The notes beneath the pieces were generated by a model. It was not told the DNA's origin, searched no databases, and was given only the letters and a program-made list of their open reading frames with translations. A program made the translations under genes and the position numbers. From Mycolicibacterium tusciae JS617 (GTDB lineage Bacteria; Actinomycetota; Actinomycetes; Mycobacteriales; Mycobacteriaceae), in NCBI RefSeq assembly GCF_000243415.2, contig NZ_KI912270.1, positions 558,001 to 622,000 on the forward strand: a DNA stretch of 64,000 nucleotides, given 5' to 3'. Below are positions 44,474-58,606 of this stretch, in pieces. The stretch's first letter is position 1, and the number at the start of each line of letters is the position of its first letter.

Positions 44474-45137
44474 TGTTCGGCGCGGGAGGGACAACCGGCC
44501 CGGGCGGCGGTACGGGCGCGACGCCGTACGGCTTATCGGCGATGGTGCCCCACAGTGCGGTGTACCAGGGCTGGTCTGGATCGGCGGTGGCCGGTTCGAC
44601 ACCGGGCGTCACCGGTACCGCGCTGCCGGGCGGAAGCTGCACCTGATACGGAATCTCCCCGGGCATCACGAATCCGAGACGTTCACGGGCCTGCGCGGCG
44701 ACGAAGACCGGGTCGGCCAGCTTGATCTTCTGCTCCTCCAGCTCGGCGATCTGTGCGCGCAGTTGTTCCTCGGTGGCCTTGAGTTGCTTCATCTCGGTGC
44801 GCTGCCCGAAGTAGGTGCGCACAGGCCCGGCGATGGTCAACGTCAGCACGCACACCACCGCGGCCAGGATCGCAGCCCGTCGCGCCGCGGACCCGAACCG
44901 TTGCTCGGACTGCTGTTCCGCCGCTACCGCAATGGATTTCCGGATCGACTCGCCGGTGTCCTTGGGCTCGACCTCGGCCTCCGGCGTCGCCGCGGGGCGC
45001 GGCTCGGTCACACGGGGCTCGCGGCGAACCGGCGATCCGCTGCGCGGACGACCCCGCGCCGCATCGGACTTACCCGGCTTTCCTGGTCGAGAAGTCGGGG
45101 ACCGGCGCTTGGGATCGGGCCGCTTCGCTTCGGGCAC
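44451..45137 (-). CDS. ftsB: FtsB/DivIC-like septum formation initiator
   Basis: A 228-aa single-span membrane protein. A basic disordered N-terminus (MPEAKRPDPKRRSP, then PGKPGKSDAARGR) is followed by one membrane helix (ILAAVVCVLTLTIAGPV) and an outside coiled coil (MKQLKATEEQLRAQIAELEEQ) with FVAAQARERLGFVMPGE, the DivIC signature. It should join FtsL and FtsQ in the divisome. It is 3 bp downstream of eno, the conserved actinobacterial order. The Pro/Ala-rich tail is typical. Confidence 0.88.
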   Translation of the reverse strand: MPEAKRPDPKRRSPTSRPGKPGKSDAARGRPRSGSPVRREPRVTEPRPAATPEAEVEPKDTGESIRKSIAVAAEQQSEQRFGSAARRAAILAAVVCVLTLTIAGPVRTYFGQRTEMKQLKATEEQLRAQIAELEEQKIKLADPVFVAAQARERLGFVMPGEIPYQVQLPPGSAVPVTPGVEPATADPDQPWYTALWGTIADKPYGVAPVPPPGPVVPPAPNNAPAPGG

Positions 45138-45140
45138 GGG

Positions 45141-46544
<1,404 letters not shown>

Positions 46545-47294
46545 TTAGAGGGGGTGTCCGCCGGCGTAGGCCGTCGCCCAGTCGCGCACAGTGCGCGCGT
46601 ACTGGTCGGAAAGGTTGTACGCACGCAGGGCGTCCATCCAGCCCCGCGGTGTAGCCAGGTCCTTGCCCCGCCAGCACAGGTAACCCGCGGCCGACAACGC
46701 CGCATCGTCGAAATTGTCCGGGCTGATGACGCCGTCGTTGTTGGCGTCGACGCCGTAGAGCTTCCAGGTATCGGGAATGAACTGCATAGGGCCCATGGCG
46801 CGGGCGTGGATCGACTCCTCGTCGCGGCTGACGCCCTCGTTGTCGAGGATCTCGAGGTTTCCGTTGGTGCCGTCCAGGCGGACACCCCGGATCGGTGGGG
46901 TGACGTCGCCATTCTCGCCGATCACGGCGCCCCGGAACGTGCCGTGGTGGCTCTCCACCTCGCCGATGCCCGCGAGCGTGGTCCACTCCAGATGGCAATC
47001 GGGGTTTTCCACCTCGGCCACCCTTGCCGCGTAGGCGTAGGCCTCCAGCGCCGCGATGGGAATTCCCAGCGCGGGCGCGCGTTCGGCAGCCCATTGACGC
47101 AGCTGATCAGCGGGGCGACCGTCGGCGTGCGTGTCGATTTTGGGCACAGGATCGCCCGCTGGCGGTGGCACCCCCTCCGGAATTGGGGTGCCCACCTGCC
47201 ATGAACAGCTAGATGCCATGAGCAGCGCCGTCGCTCCCACTACCGCGACCGCTCGCAGCCAACGCACGCGCGACACCAAACTCCCTCGAACCAA
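46545..47294 (-). CDS. lpqU: Lipoprotein-like lytic transglycosylase LpqU
   Basis: A 249-aa exported protein. The N-terminal hydrophobic helix ends in LLMASSCSW, a slightly atypical lipobox with Cys. The catalytic domain has the MltB-type start LAGIGEVESHHGTF with the Glu, followed by ARAMGPMQFIPDTWKLYG and GYLCWRGKDLATPRGW. It cleaves peptidoglycan glycan strands outside the membrane. It lies between mazG and eno as in M. tuberculosis. Confidence 0.88.
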   Translation of the reverse strand: MVRGSLVSRVRWLRAVAVVGATALLMASSCSWQVGTPIPEGVPPPAGDPVPKIDTHADGRPADQLRQWAAERAPALGIPIAALEAYAYAARVAEVENPDCHLEWTTLAGIGEVESHHGTFRGAVIGENGDVTPPIRGVRLDGTNGNLEILDNEGVSRDEESIHARAMGPMQFIPDTWKLYGVDANNDGVISPDNFDDAALSAAGYLCWRGKDLATPRGWMDALRAYNLSDQYARTVRDWATAYAGGHPL

Positions 47295-47381
47295 CCTCGG
47301 TCATGCCATCGTCCCACGCGCTGTGGGCACCGTGGGAAGGCGCGGCCGACGCCTTCTCCGCCGAATCTCAGTTAAGCCGGG

Positions 47382-48413
47382 TCATCGGGATTCGACGACC
47401 ACCTCTTGATCTTCCAGATCCTCGCCATTCTCGCCACTAGGGACATCGTCCGAGGCGTCGGCCGCGGTGGGCCAGTGCGCTCGCCACTCGTCCTCGGAGA
47501 CGTCCCCCAGGGCCGACCCGTCGAGTTCCTCCGGCACGTCCGTCCCGCGTCGGGCCGCGGTGATCGCGAGCTCAGTCGTGCGCACGGTGTCCATGAACTC
47601 CAGGACCGACGAGCGCAACGCGTTCTCGGTGTCGACGTGGGCCGCTACGCGCACCGATGTCAGCGACTGCGGTATCAGGTCGTCGGGCATGCCTGCCCCC
47701 GTGACACGTTCAATTACCTTCTGCGCCAACGCCAGTGCGGGCTGCCCGGTCGGCACATCGTCCATGACCGAGCGCACACCCTTGTTCGAGCGCTCCATGG
47801 CCTTGCGCGCTTCCCATTGTGCGAGCTGATCTTCCAGCGAGATCTCTTCACCGGCGAGCACCGCAGGCACCCGGTTGACGAGCTTGCGGATCAGCGAATC
47901 CGCGACGTCGTCGATGGAGAACGGGCGCTCGGGAGCGTCCTCGGCAATGCGGGCGTGAAAGAGCACCTGCAGCAACACGTCTCCGAGTTCGTCACGCAAG
48001 TCGTACGCGTTGCCGCTGCGCACGGCGTCGAAGACCTCGTAGGTTTCCTCCAGCAGGTAGCGGCGCAGCGAGTCGTGTGTCTGCTGACTCTCCCACGGGC
48101 CCGCCGTGCGCAACTTGTCCATCATCGCCACGGCGTCGAGCAGCCGTTCACCCGCCGAGGCGCCCGGCGCCTCGATGAGCTTTTCCCCGGCCGCCAGGCG
48201 TGCCCTGACCGCGGGATGGTGGGGATCTGACGACAGCAGCACCGGCGCGGCTTCTTCTTCAGGCGCGCCGGAAAGACATGGCCTGGCCGCAGGCAGCGAC
48301 CACGGCACCCTGACCGGCATCTCTTCGGTGTACTGCACGTCCCCGGCGAGCAGATCGATCGCCTCGACAGGCACCAGCGAAGGGCGACGTGGGTCAACCA
48401 AAACGACGGTCAT
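47382..48413 (-). CDS. mazG: Nucleoside triphosphate pyrophosphohydrolase MazG
   Basis: A 343-aa protein from the ATG beginning MTVVLVDPRRPSLVPVEAI; an ATG at 48425 adds four residues. The MazG core is EETYEVFDAVRSGNAYDLRDELGDVLLQ, whose EExxE and ExxD residues bind Mg2+. It hydrolyses (d)NTPs, including damaged ones, to monophosphates. The extra N-terminal 110 residues and the C-terminal acidic tail are as in other mycobacterial MazG proteins. Confidence 0.92.
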   Translation of the reverse strand: MTVVLVDPRRPSLVPVEAIDLLAGDVQYTEEMPVRVPWSLPAARPCLSGAPEEEAAPVLLSSDPHHPAVRARLAAGEKLIEAPGASAGERLLDAVAMMDKLRTAGPWESQQTHDSLRRYLLEETYEVFDAVRSGNAYDLRDELGDVLLQVLFHARIAEDAPERPFSIDDVADSLIRKLVNRVPAVLAGEEISLEDQLAQWEARKAMERSNKGVRSVMDDVPTGQPALALAQKVIERVTGAGMPDDLIPQSLTSVRVAAHVDTENALRSSVLEFMDTVRTTELAITAARRGTDVPEELDGSALGDVSEDEWRAHWPTAADASDDVPSGENGEDLEDQEVVVESR

Positions 48414-48541
48414 GTCGTCGACCACACCCCCTCACGCGTTTCGATCAGATCGCTGATCTCGGTTATATCAACCTTGTCAGACCCCACGCGCCTGGCGAGA
48501 ACCGGCAGGGCTGCGGGCTCACGTGTCCCTGCCCCGGAGGG

Positions 48542-48575
48542 GATGGCCGCCCTACCCGGAGGCAGAGCGGCCATC
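48542..48575 (-). terminator. Hairpin after the repeat protein gene
   Basis: GATGGCCGC (48542-48550) and GCGGCCATC (48567-48575) form a perfect 9-bp stem with a 16-nt loop. It lies 41 bp downstream of the minus-strand repeat protein stop and upstream of mazG. It has no U-run. The rest of the 202-bp gap (48414-48615) shows no gene and must hold the mazG promoter. Confidence 0.55.
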
Positions 48576-48615
48576 GCATCACATTTCGTGACTCAGTGCT
48601 CCTGCGGGAGCAGGC

Positions 48616-49095
48616 CTACGGAAGCACCCAGTGGCCCGGCGCCTCCTCGAAGAACGGGTTGACGATGCCGTTCACCTCGGGCAGCTTCTTCAGCTGGCCG
48701 GGCGGGATGTTGAAGAACGGATTCGCAACACCGTTGATGAACGGCGCATTCTTCAGCTGCCCTGGCGGAATGTGTCCGACCGGCACCCTGAAGAAGTTGT
48801 CCACCTCAGGAAAGTTCACACTCGGCAGATTCACATCAGGAACATTCACCGCAGGCACATTCACATCAGGAACATTCACCGCTGGCACATTCACATCAGG
48901 AACATTCACCGCAGGCAGATTCACATCAGGAACATGCACCGCAGGCACGTTCACATTCGGCACGTTCGGGATGCCCGGGACGGGAATGGGAGGCGGCTTC
49001 GGCGCAGCATGCGCGAGCCCTGCCCCCAGGCCGAGCGCGCCAAGTCCGAGCGCACCGGTCATCGTGGTCGTTATTGCCATCTTCTTGAAGTTCAT
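48616..49095 (-). CDS. Secreted Val/Pro/Asn repeat protein
   Basis: A 159-aa protein with a Sec signal peptide (MNFKKMAITTTMTGALGLG, cleavage near AHAAPKP). The mature part begins with Pro-rich sequence and then repeats five-residue units of the type VPDVN, VPAVN, LPAVN about 18 times. The C-terminal third has two copies of IPPGQLKN/K. This gives a periodic, probably extended cell-wall or surface protein. It is encoded by 30-bp DNA repeats. No family recognised. GGAGTCGAC precedes the ATG. The 241 bp upstream (49096-49336) show no gene. Confidence 0.8.
   Translation of the reverse strand: MNFKKMAITTTMTGALGLGALGLGAGLAHAAPKPPPIPVPGIPNVPNVNVPAVHVPDVNLPAVNVPDVNVPAVNVPDVNVPAVNVPDVNLPSVNFPEVDNFFRVPVGHIPPGQLKNAPFINGVANPFFNIPPGQLKKLPEVNGIVNPFFEEAPGHWVLP
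48830..48960 (-). repeat. 30-bp tandem repeat inside the secreted repeat protein
   Basis: At least four nearly identical 30-bp units (about 48830, 48860, 48890 and 48920) read TTCACATCAGGAACATTCAC followed by CGCAGGCACA. They encode the ten-residue unit VPAVNVPDVN on the minus strand. The units are so similar at the DNA level that recent expansion or slippage is likely. Confidence 0.85.
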
Positions 49096-49336
49096 GTCGA
49101 CTCCTTCGCCTTGTTATCACGCGACACGCACCAACCAGCTCGATGAATCGCGTGATTTTTCGGTTTAGGAAATTGCGTGACCGCATATGTCTAGCGATCT
49201 CGCCGCCCTCGGTTTAGACGACAATGCAACACCTTGACCCCCCACCGTGTATGTCGGATCGGCGCCCCGATGCGTTAACACTGCCGACTGGTCCAAAGTG
49301 GCTGTGCAGCAACGAAACGCCGTGGTGACCAGGCGG

Positions 49337-52972
<3,636 letters not shown>

Positions 52973-53093
52973 GATGCCTCCATCGTAGGTCGGCCGGACT
53001 TCGTCAAAATCGGGGCCGGTGGTGTCAAAACGCTGTCAAGACGTGCTACACCGCCGCCGCGGCGCGCACCGCTCCGGCGCGACTGCGGCTGAG

Positions 53094-53720
53094 TCAGTCG
53101 TCGAGCAGAGGCGGGTCGTTCTCGAGATGCATCAGGCCGTTCCAGCACAGGTTGACCAGATGCGCGGCGACGACCTCTTTCTTCGGCTCCCGCACGTCGA
53201 GCCACCATTGCGCGGTCATCGAGACGGATCCGACCAGGGCCTGCGCATACAAGGGCGCCATCTCGGCGTCCAGCCCGCGGCGGGAGAAGTCTCCGGCCAG
53301 GATCGAGGACACCTGGTTGACGGCCTCGTTGAGCAGCGTCGAGTAGGTGCTGCCCGACGTGATCGCCGCCGGTGAGTCGCGGATAAGAATGCGGAAGCCG
53401 TCGGTGCGCTCGTCGACATATGTGAGCAGCGCCAGCGCCACCCGCTCGATACGCAGCCGGGACCGATTGTTGGTCATCTTGGTGAGCGACGACGTGATGC
53501 GGTCGAGCAGCGCCGACATCTCGCGGTCGACCACCACTGCGTACAACCCCTCCTTGCCGCCGAAATGCTCGTAGACGACGGGTTTGGACACGTTCGCGCG
53601 CTGTGCGATCTCCTCGATCGAGGTGCCTTCGTAGCCGCGCTCGGCGAACAGCGACCGGGCGATGGCGATGAGTTGGTGCCGTCGCTCGGCGCCGGTCATT
53701 CTGGCGCGGGGCGTCCGCAT
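53094..53720 (-). CDS. TetR-family transcriptional regulator
   Basis: 208 aa from the ATG of MRTPRARMTGAERRHQLIAI; a GTG at 53759 adds 13 residues. The HTH is GYEGTSIEEIAQRANVSKP, then VVYEHFGGKEGLY, the standard TetR pattern. The C-terminal ligand domain is helical with QWWLDVREPKKEVVAAHL. It lies 121 bp upstream of mfd on the same strand, as Rv1019 does in M. tuberculosis. The regulated gene is not visible. Confidence 0.88.
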   Translation of the reverse strand: MRTPRARMTGAERRHQLIAIARSLFAERGYEGTSIEEIAQRANVSKPVVYEHFGGKEGLYAVVVDREMSALLDRITSSLTKMTNNRSRLRIERVALALLTYVDERTDGFRILIRDSPAAITSGSTYSTLLNEAVNQVSSILAGDFSRRGLDAEMAPLYAQALVGSVSMTAQWWLDVREPKKEVVAAHLVNLCWNGLMHLENDPPLLDD

Positions 53721-53803
53721 ATTGCTATCAGGGCTGTCGGACTTCGGGGGCACTGCCACAGCTTTCAGGGTATGCCCTTGCACTAACATCACGGGTTGAT
53801 CGA

Positions 53804-53875
53804 TCCGTCGTGGTGTAATCGGCAGCACCTCTGATTTTGGTTCAGAAAGTTCAGGTTCGAGTCCTGGCGACGGAG
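53804..53875 (+). tRNA. tRNA-Gln (anticodon UUG)
   Basis: Acceptor TCCGTCG/CGACGGA, D-arm around GTGTAATCGGCAGCAC, anticodon stem TCTGA/TCAGA with loop TTTTGGT (anticodon TTG), T-arm CAGGTTCGAGTCCTG. Discriminator G; CCA is not encoded. It lies between the divergent tetR gene and glmU. The 231 bp to glmU hold no other gene. Confidence 0.95.
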
Positions 53876-54106
53876 CACTCCTGCCACGCCACTGTGAATC
53901 CGGCGACAGATTTCGCGCCAGCTCCGGGATTGCGCGACAGGCGAGGGCTTCGGCCCCGATGAATGGCCAGCGCAATTGAGTCATCAGCTCGGATGGGCAG
54001 AATGCTGCGGACGGTCCCTGACACAATGACCCCCAGATGACCGCCAAGATGACCGCCCGAGAAATGTCGTGGGATTCGCAGTCGAGCCCAGGAGAATGGA
54101 CCCGCA

Positions 54107-55576
54107 ATGACCGATCGTGATTCGGCCGTCGTGGTCTTGGCCGCAGGCGCAGGCACGCGGATGCGCTCCGACACCAACAAGGTGCTGCACCCGCTAGCCG
54201 GCCGCAGCATGCTGTCGCACGCCCTGCACGCCGTCGCCAAAACGGCGCCGCAGCACCTCGTCGTCGTCGTCGGCAAGGACCGCGACCAGGTCGTGCCCGC
54301 GGTCGAGGAGCTTGCCGGTGAACTCGGCCGCGGCATCGAGGTCGCGGTGCAGGATCAACAGCTGGGTACCGGCCACGCCGTCAGCTGCGGCCTGAGCGCG
54401 CTGCCCGCCGAATTCACCGGCACCGTCGTGGTCACCCTGGGCGACGTCCCGCTGCTGGACGCCGACACCCTGGCCGACCTGATCGCCGCACACAGCGGCG
54501 AGTCCGCGGCGGCGACCGTGCTCACGACGACCCTGCCCGACCCGACCGGCTACGGCCGCATCCTGCGCACCCAGGACCAAGAGGTCGTCGGCATCGTCGA
54601 ACAGGCCGATGCCACCCCGTCACAACGGGCCATCACCGAGGTCAATGCCGGGGTCTACGCGTTCGACATCACCGCATTGCGGTCGGCGCTGAGCCGACTG
54701 CGCTCGGACAACGCGCAGCAGGAGCAATACCTGACCGACGTGATCTCGATCGTCCGCTCCGACGGCCACGTGGTGCGGGCCAAACACATCGACGACGCCA
54801 TGCTGGTCGCCGGTGTCAACGACCGGGTGCAGCTAGCCGCGATGGGCGCCGAACTGAACCGCCGCATCGTGACCGCGCACCAGCGCGCCGGGGTGACGAT
54901 CACCGACCCGGCCACGACGTGGATCGACGTCGACGTGACGATCGGCCGCGACACGGTCGTGTATCCCAGCACGCAGCTGCTGGGGGCCACCCGCATCGGC
55001 GGACATTGTCAGATCGGGCCCGACACCACACTGACCGACGTCACGGTAGGCGACGAGGCGATGGTGGTCCGCACCCACGGCAGTCAATCGGCGATCGGCG
55101 GAGGTGCCGCCGTCGGGCCCTTCGCGTACTTGCGGCCCGGCACGGTGCTGGGCGCCGACGGCAAGCTGGGCGCGTTCGTCGAGACGAAGAACTCCACCAT
55201 CGGGGCCGGCACGAAAGTGCCGCACCTGACCTACGTCGGCGACGCGGACATCGGCGAGCACAGCAACATCGGCGCGTCCAGCGTGTTCGTCAACTACGAC
55301 GGCGAGACCAAGAGCCGCACCACGATCGGTTCCCATGTGCGCACCGGATCCGACACGATGTTCGTCGCACCGGTCAGCATCGGCGACGGCGCCTACACCG
55401 GTGCGGGCACCGTGGTCCGCGAGGATGTGCCGCCGGGGGCGCTGGCCGTATCGGCCGGCCCCCAGCGAAACGTCGAGGGCTGGGTGTCACGCAAGCGGCC
55501 CGGGTCGGCGGCAGACAAGGCCGCACGCCGGGCATCGGGCGAAGAAACCGACTCGGACGACCCCGCAAAGCCGTGA
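54107..55576 (+). CDS. glmU: Bifunctional UDP-GlcNAc pyrophosphorylase / GlcN-1-P acetyltransferase
   Basis: A 489-aa enzyme that makes UDP-N-acetylglucosamine for peptidoglycan. The N-terminal uridyltransferase starts [20 protein letters not shown]; Asp in [13 protein letters not shown] binds Mg2+. The C-terminal left-handed beta-helix contains hexapeptide repeats and [36 protein letters not shown] and the catalytic His region. AGGAG precedes the ATG. The low-complexity C-terminal tail is mycobacterial. Confidence 0.97.
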   Translation: MTDRDSAVVVLAAGAGTRMRSDTNKVLHPLAGRSMLSHALHAVAKTAPQHLVVVVGKDRDQVVPAVEELAGELGRGIEVAVQDQQLGTGHAVSCGLSALPAEFTGTVVVTLGDVPLLDADTLADLIAAHSGESAAATVLTTTLPDPTGYGRILRTQDQEVVGIVEQADATPSQRAITEVNAGVYAFDITALRSALSRLRSDNAQQEQYLTDVISIVRSDGHVVRAKHIDDAMLVAGVNDRVQLAAMGAELNRRIVTAHQRAGVTITDPATTWIDVDVTIGRDTVVYPSTQLLGATRIGGHCQIGPDTTLTDVTVGDEAMVVRTHGSQSAIGGGAAVGPFAYLRPGTVLGADGKLGAFVETKNSTIGAGTKVPHLTYVGDADIGEHSNIGASSVFVNYDGETKSRTTIGSHVRTGSDTMFVAPVSIGDGAYTGAGTVVREDVPPGALAVSAGPQRNVEGWVSRKRPGSAADKAARRASGEETDSDDPAKP

Positions 55577-55579
55577 GCC

Positions 55580-55608
55580 GGTTGCCAGGTGTTGGGGATC
55601 TGGCAACC
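55580..55608 (+). terminator. Perfect hairpin between glmU and prs
   Basis: GGTTGCCAG (55580-55588) pairs with CTGGCAACC (55600-55608) over an 11-nt loop, 3 bp after the glmU stop and 43 bp before prs. With no U-run it may be a terminator, a processing site or a partial attenuator inside the glmU-prs unit. Confidence 0.5.
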
Positions 55609-55651
55609 CGTACGATTGAGCCGATATCGATCCCCAAGCAATGAGGGCACC

Positions 55652-56632
55652 GTGGGCACCGAGTGGACCGACAACCGCAAAAACCTGATGCTGTTCTCGG
55701 GTCGCGCGCACCCCGAACTGGCTGAGCAGGTCGCCAAAGAGCTCGATGTCCCCGTGACGGCGCAGACCGCGCGGGACTTCGCCAACGGCGAGATCTTCGT
55801 CCGATTCGACGAATCCGTCCGCGGCTGCGACGCGTTCGTGCTGCAGAGCCATCCGGCGCCGCTCAACCAGTGGCTGATGGAACAGCTCATCATGATCGAC
55901 GCACTCAAACGGGGTAGCGCCAAGCGCATCACGGCGATCTTGCCGTTCTATCCGTATGCACGGCAGGACAAGAAGCACCGCGGTCGCGAGCCGATCTCGG
56001 CGCGGCTGGTCGCCGACCTGCTCAAGACCGCCGGCGCGAACCGGATCCTCACCGTCGACCTGCACACCGACCAGATCCAGGGGTTCTTCGACGGCCCGGT
56101 CGACCACATGCGCGCGCAGAAACTGCTGACCGGATACATCGCCGACCACTACTCGGAACACGACATGGTGGTCGTCTCCCCCGACTCCGGGCGGGTGCGC
56201 GTCGCAGAGAAGTGGGCCGACGCACTGGGCGGCGTGCCGCTGGCCTTCATCCACAAGACGCGCGATCCGCTGGTCCCCAACCAGGTCGTGTCCAATCGCG
56301 TGGTCGGCGACGTCAAGGGCAAGACCTGCGTCCTGACCGACGACATGATCGACACCGGCGGCACCATCGCGGGCGCGGTCGAACTGCTCAAGAAAGACGG
56401 CGCGGGCGACGTGATCATCGCCGCCACCCACGGCGTGCTGTCCGACCCGGCGGCGCAGCGCCTCGCCGACTCCGGTGCGTGCGAGGTGATCGTCACCAAC
56501 ACACTGCCGATCGGCGACGAGAAGCGCTTCAAGCAGCTGACCGTGTTGTCTATCGCACCGCTGCTGGCCAACACCATTCGCGCCGTGTTCGACAACGGTT
56601 CTGTCACCAGCCTTTTCGACGGGTCCGCGTAG
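55652..56632 (+). CDS. prs: Ribose-phosphate pyrophosphokinase
   Basis: A 326-aa enzyme that makes PRPP from ribose-5-phosphate and ATP. It starts at the GTG of MGTEWTDNRKNLMLFSGR behind GAGGG; the frame is open further upstream but without a start signal. The PRPP-binding loop is CVLTDDMIDTGGTIAGA; RYARQDKKHRGREPIS-type sequence and DLHTDQIQGFF are present. In mycobacteria PRPP also feeds arabinan synthesis. Its stop overlaps the next start by 1 nt. Confidence 0.97.
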   Translation: MGTEWTDNRKNLMLFSGRAHPELAEQVAKELDVPVTAQTARDFANGEIFVRFDESVRGCDAFVLQSHPAPLNQWLMEQLIMIDALKRGSAKRITAILPFYPYARQDKKHRGREPISARLVADLLKTAGANRILTVDLHTDQIQGFFDGPVDHMRAQKLLTGYIADHYSEHDMVVVSPDSGRVRVAEKWADALGGVPLAFIHKTRDPLVPNQVVSNRVVGDVKGKTCVLTDDMIDTGGTIAGAVELLKKDGAGDVIIAATHGVLSDPAAQRLADSGACEVIVTNTLPIGDEKRFKQLTVLSIAPLLANTIRAVFDNGSVTSLFDGSA

Positions 56633-57006
56633 TGCCAGACGCTGACGCAGAAGGTCGGCGCCGGAGCGCCTCCGTCATCTATCACAACCCGAAGTGCTCC
56701 ACCTCCCGCAAGACGCTGGAGCTGTTGCGGGACAACGGTATCGAGCCGACAGTCATTCAGTACCTCAAGACGCCGCCCACGCGTGCTGAACTCGTGAAGA
56801 TGATCAAGGATGCGGGTATCGATGTGCGCACGGCGGTGCGCAAACGTGAATCACTTTACGGTGAACTGAAACTCGCCGATGCCAGCGACGACGAGCTGCT
56901 TGACGCCATGGCCGAACATCCGATTCTCATCGAGCGGCCGTTCGTGGTGACATCGAAGGGCACCCGGCTGGCCCGGCCGATCGACGCGGTACGCGAGATT
57001 CTGTGA
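56632..57006 (+). CDS. ArsC/YffB-type glutaredoxin-family reductase
   Basis: A 124-aa protein starting at the GTG overlapping the prs stop. IYHNPKCSTSRKTLELL contains the active Cys of the glutaredoxin-linked ArsC family, and VVTSKGTRLARPIDAV is the conserved C-terminal substrate region with Arg residues. It may reduce arsenate or act as a general thiol oxidoreductase; no ars genes are nearby. It is fused into the prs-lpqT transcription unit. Confidence 0.85.
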   Translation: MPDADAEGRRRSASVIYHNPKCSTSRKTLELLRDNGIEPTVIQYLKTPPTRAELVKMIKDAGIDVRTAVRKRESLYGELKLADASDDELLDAMAEHPILIERPFVVTSKGTRLARPIDAVREIL

Positions 57007-57656
57007 GGGTTCGCCATCGGATGGCGGCCGCCGCGCTGGCGGTATTGGCCGCATCGGGTTGCGCGCAGGAACCGCCTGACTACCAGTCGCTCTTGTCGAC
57101 AACGCCGACGACGACCACCAGCGCGTCAGACACCGATGCGCAGTTGCCTATCGCGGCATACCTGGAGCAGAAGGGTGTCGTCGGTGAGCCCATCCCGGCG
57201 GACAAGCTCACCGACCTCACGGTGACGTACCCGACGCCGCCGGGCTGGAAGCCCTTCGTCAACTCGAATCTGTCGCCCGGCACGCGGATGATCGCCAAGG
57301 GCACCACCTATCCGACCGCAATGGTGATCGTGTTCAGGCTCAACGGCGACTTCGATGTCAACGAGGCCATCGGCCACGGCTACGTCGACGCCGAAATGTC
57401 GGAGAACTTCAAGCGCCTCAACGCCTCGATGGACAACTTCAAGGGGTTCCCGTCGGCGATGATCGAGGGCAGCTACGACCTCAACGGCGCCCGGATGCAC
57501 AGCTACAACCGCATCGTCATCGCAACCGGAGCGCCACCGGCCAACCAGCGGTACCTCATCCAGTTCACGGTGACGGGATTCGCGGACAAGGCCGCCGAGG
57601 AGGCGCCCGATATCGAGGCGATCATCAAGGGCTTCAACGTCGCGGTGCCCAAGTAG
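57003..57656 (+). CDS. lpqT: Lipoprotein LpqT
   Basis: A 217-aa lipoprotein starting at a GTG that overlaps the previous stop by 4 nt. The signal ends in VLAASGCAQEP, a good lipobox. The mature part has a Thr/Ser-rich linker (TPTTTTSASDT) and then the LpqT/LpqN fold with VTYPTPPGWKPF and GFPSAMIEGSYDLNGARMHS. It is anchored in the outer face of the membrane; function in mycobacteria is not well defined. In its conserved place between prs and rplY. Confidence 0.9.
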   Translation: MRVRHRMAAAALAVLAASGCAQEPPDYQSLLSTTPTTTTSASDTDAQLPIAAYLEQKGVVGEPIPADKLTDLTVTYPTPPGWKPFVNSNLSPGTRMIAKGTTYPTAMVIVFRLNGDFDVNEAIGHGYVDAEMSENFKRLNASMDNFKGFPSAMIEGSYDLNGARMHSYNRIVIATGAPPANQRYLIQFTVTGFADKAAEEAPDIEAIIKGFNVAVPK

Positions 57657-57663
57657 TCTGCCG

Positions 57664-57720
57664 CGAAATGGAATTCCAGCAGCGAAAGTACGAGTGAAGG
57701 CCTGCTGGAATGCAATTTCG
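57664..57720. repeat. 57-bp palindrome, copy 1
   Basis: An imperfect palindrome with right arm CCTGCTGGAATGCAATTTCG (57701-57720) and left arm at 57664-57682 differing at three positions. It lies 5 bp before the end of the DUF559 gene and is an inverted copy of the repeat at 58607-58663; even the loop is related (CGAGTGA shared). Confidence 0.85.
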
Positions 57721-57725
57721 CGACC

Positions 57726-58571
57726 TCAAGGCCGCCAACCACGGGAGAGCATCGCATCCCAGGCCCGTCGGACAATGTCTCTGGGATGGTCTTCTTTGAT
57801 GACGCGAAGGACGATCCAGCCGAGGTTCTCGATGACCGGTATGACGCGCTGATCCTTCACGTATTGCACGCGAGACGTCTGATGCTGCTCACCGTCGTAC
57901 TCGGCGATGACCATGAACTCCTCCCAGCCCATATCGACGGTGCGAAGCACTTTCCCGTTGCGATCGACGATTGGTATCTGCGTGGCCGGCCTCGGGAGGC
58001 CGGCATCGATGTAGAGAAGTCGCAGCCATGTTTCCCGCGGCGAAGCGGCGCCACCGTCGACAAGTGGGAGCGCGTCCTTGAGGAGTTTGACGCCGCGCGC
58101 GCCGCGATATCGCTTGGCCATCAACAGCACGTCCTCCACAGAGAAAGGCCTCGCGCGCATCAGCGCGTCCAAGCGCGCGATGGCCTGCCCGCGTTCCAAG
58201 TAGCGGCCTAGATCGAAAGCGGTGCGCGCAGGAGTCGCGACGGGCATCCCCGACCAGGCGAACTCGTCGTCCCCGATCCGTTCGTTGCGCGCCACGATGC
58301 CCGCCGGTGGCCGAGCACTGTTGTAGAGCAACTCGATGTCAACATCGGCGTCGACCCAGTTCGCGCCGTGCAATGCTGACGCCGCGACACCAGTGACGAT
58401 GCCTGCTCGTTTAGTCCACAACCACGCCCCCGTCGCGCGCTCGGCGACCGACAGGTCGTGCCATCTGGACGCGTACACGTTCGGATACATCGGCCGATAC
58501 CACCGCGCGAGCTCATGTCGGGTCACCGTGCCGCGTGCGACGGCTTCGGTGCCGATGAATACCTCCCCCAT
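57726..58571 (-). CDS. AbiEi-like / DUF559 endonuclease-like protein
   Basis: A 281-aa protein starting MGEVFIGTEAVARGTVTRH; a frame extends upstream into the palindrome, but this ATG fits the family. The N-terminal half (LARWYRPMYPNVYASRWHD, then VTGVAASALHGANW) is the AbiEi-type winged helix with its second domain. The C-terminal quarter (VIAEYDGEQHQTSRVQYV, KDQRVIPVIENLGWIVLRV) is a DUF559/Vsr-like nuclease core with the conserved EYDG..H. It is bracketed by inverted 57-bp palindromes. Role unknown; DNA binding or cleavage, defence or mobility are possible. Confidence 0.75.
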   Translation of the reverse strand: MGEVFIGTEAVARGTVTRHELARWYRPMYPNVYASRWHDLSVAERATGAWLWTKRAGIVTGVAASALHGANWVDADVDIELLYNSARPPAGIVARNERIGDDEFAWSGMPVATPARTAFDLGRYLERGQAIARLDALMRARPFSVEDVLLMAKRYRGARGVKLLKDALPLVDGGAASPRETWLRLLYIDAGLPRPATQIPIVDRNGKVLRTVDMGWEEFMVIAEYDGEQHQTSRVQYVKDQRVIPVIENLGWIVLRVIKEDHPRDIVRRAWDAMLSRGWRP

Positions 58572-58606
58572 GGCGAGATACTGCAGACCCGCACCGACAT
58601 CGCCCG

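Noticed and set aside
48820..48960. Regular 30-bp repeats that could suggest a CRISPR array.
   Set aside because: The units are directly joined without unique spacers and lie in frame inside a secreted protein gene.
52985..54106. Extension of the TetR gene upstream to 54107.
   Set aside because: It would run through the tRNA-Gln gene; the HTH start fits the ATG at 53720 or the GTG at 53759.
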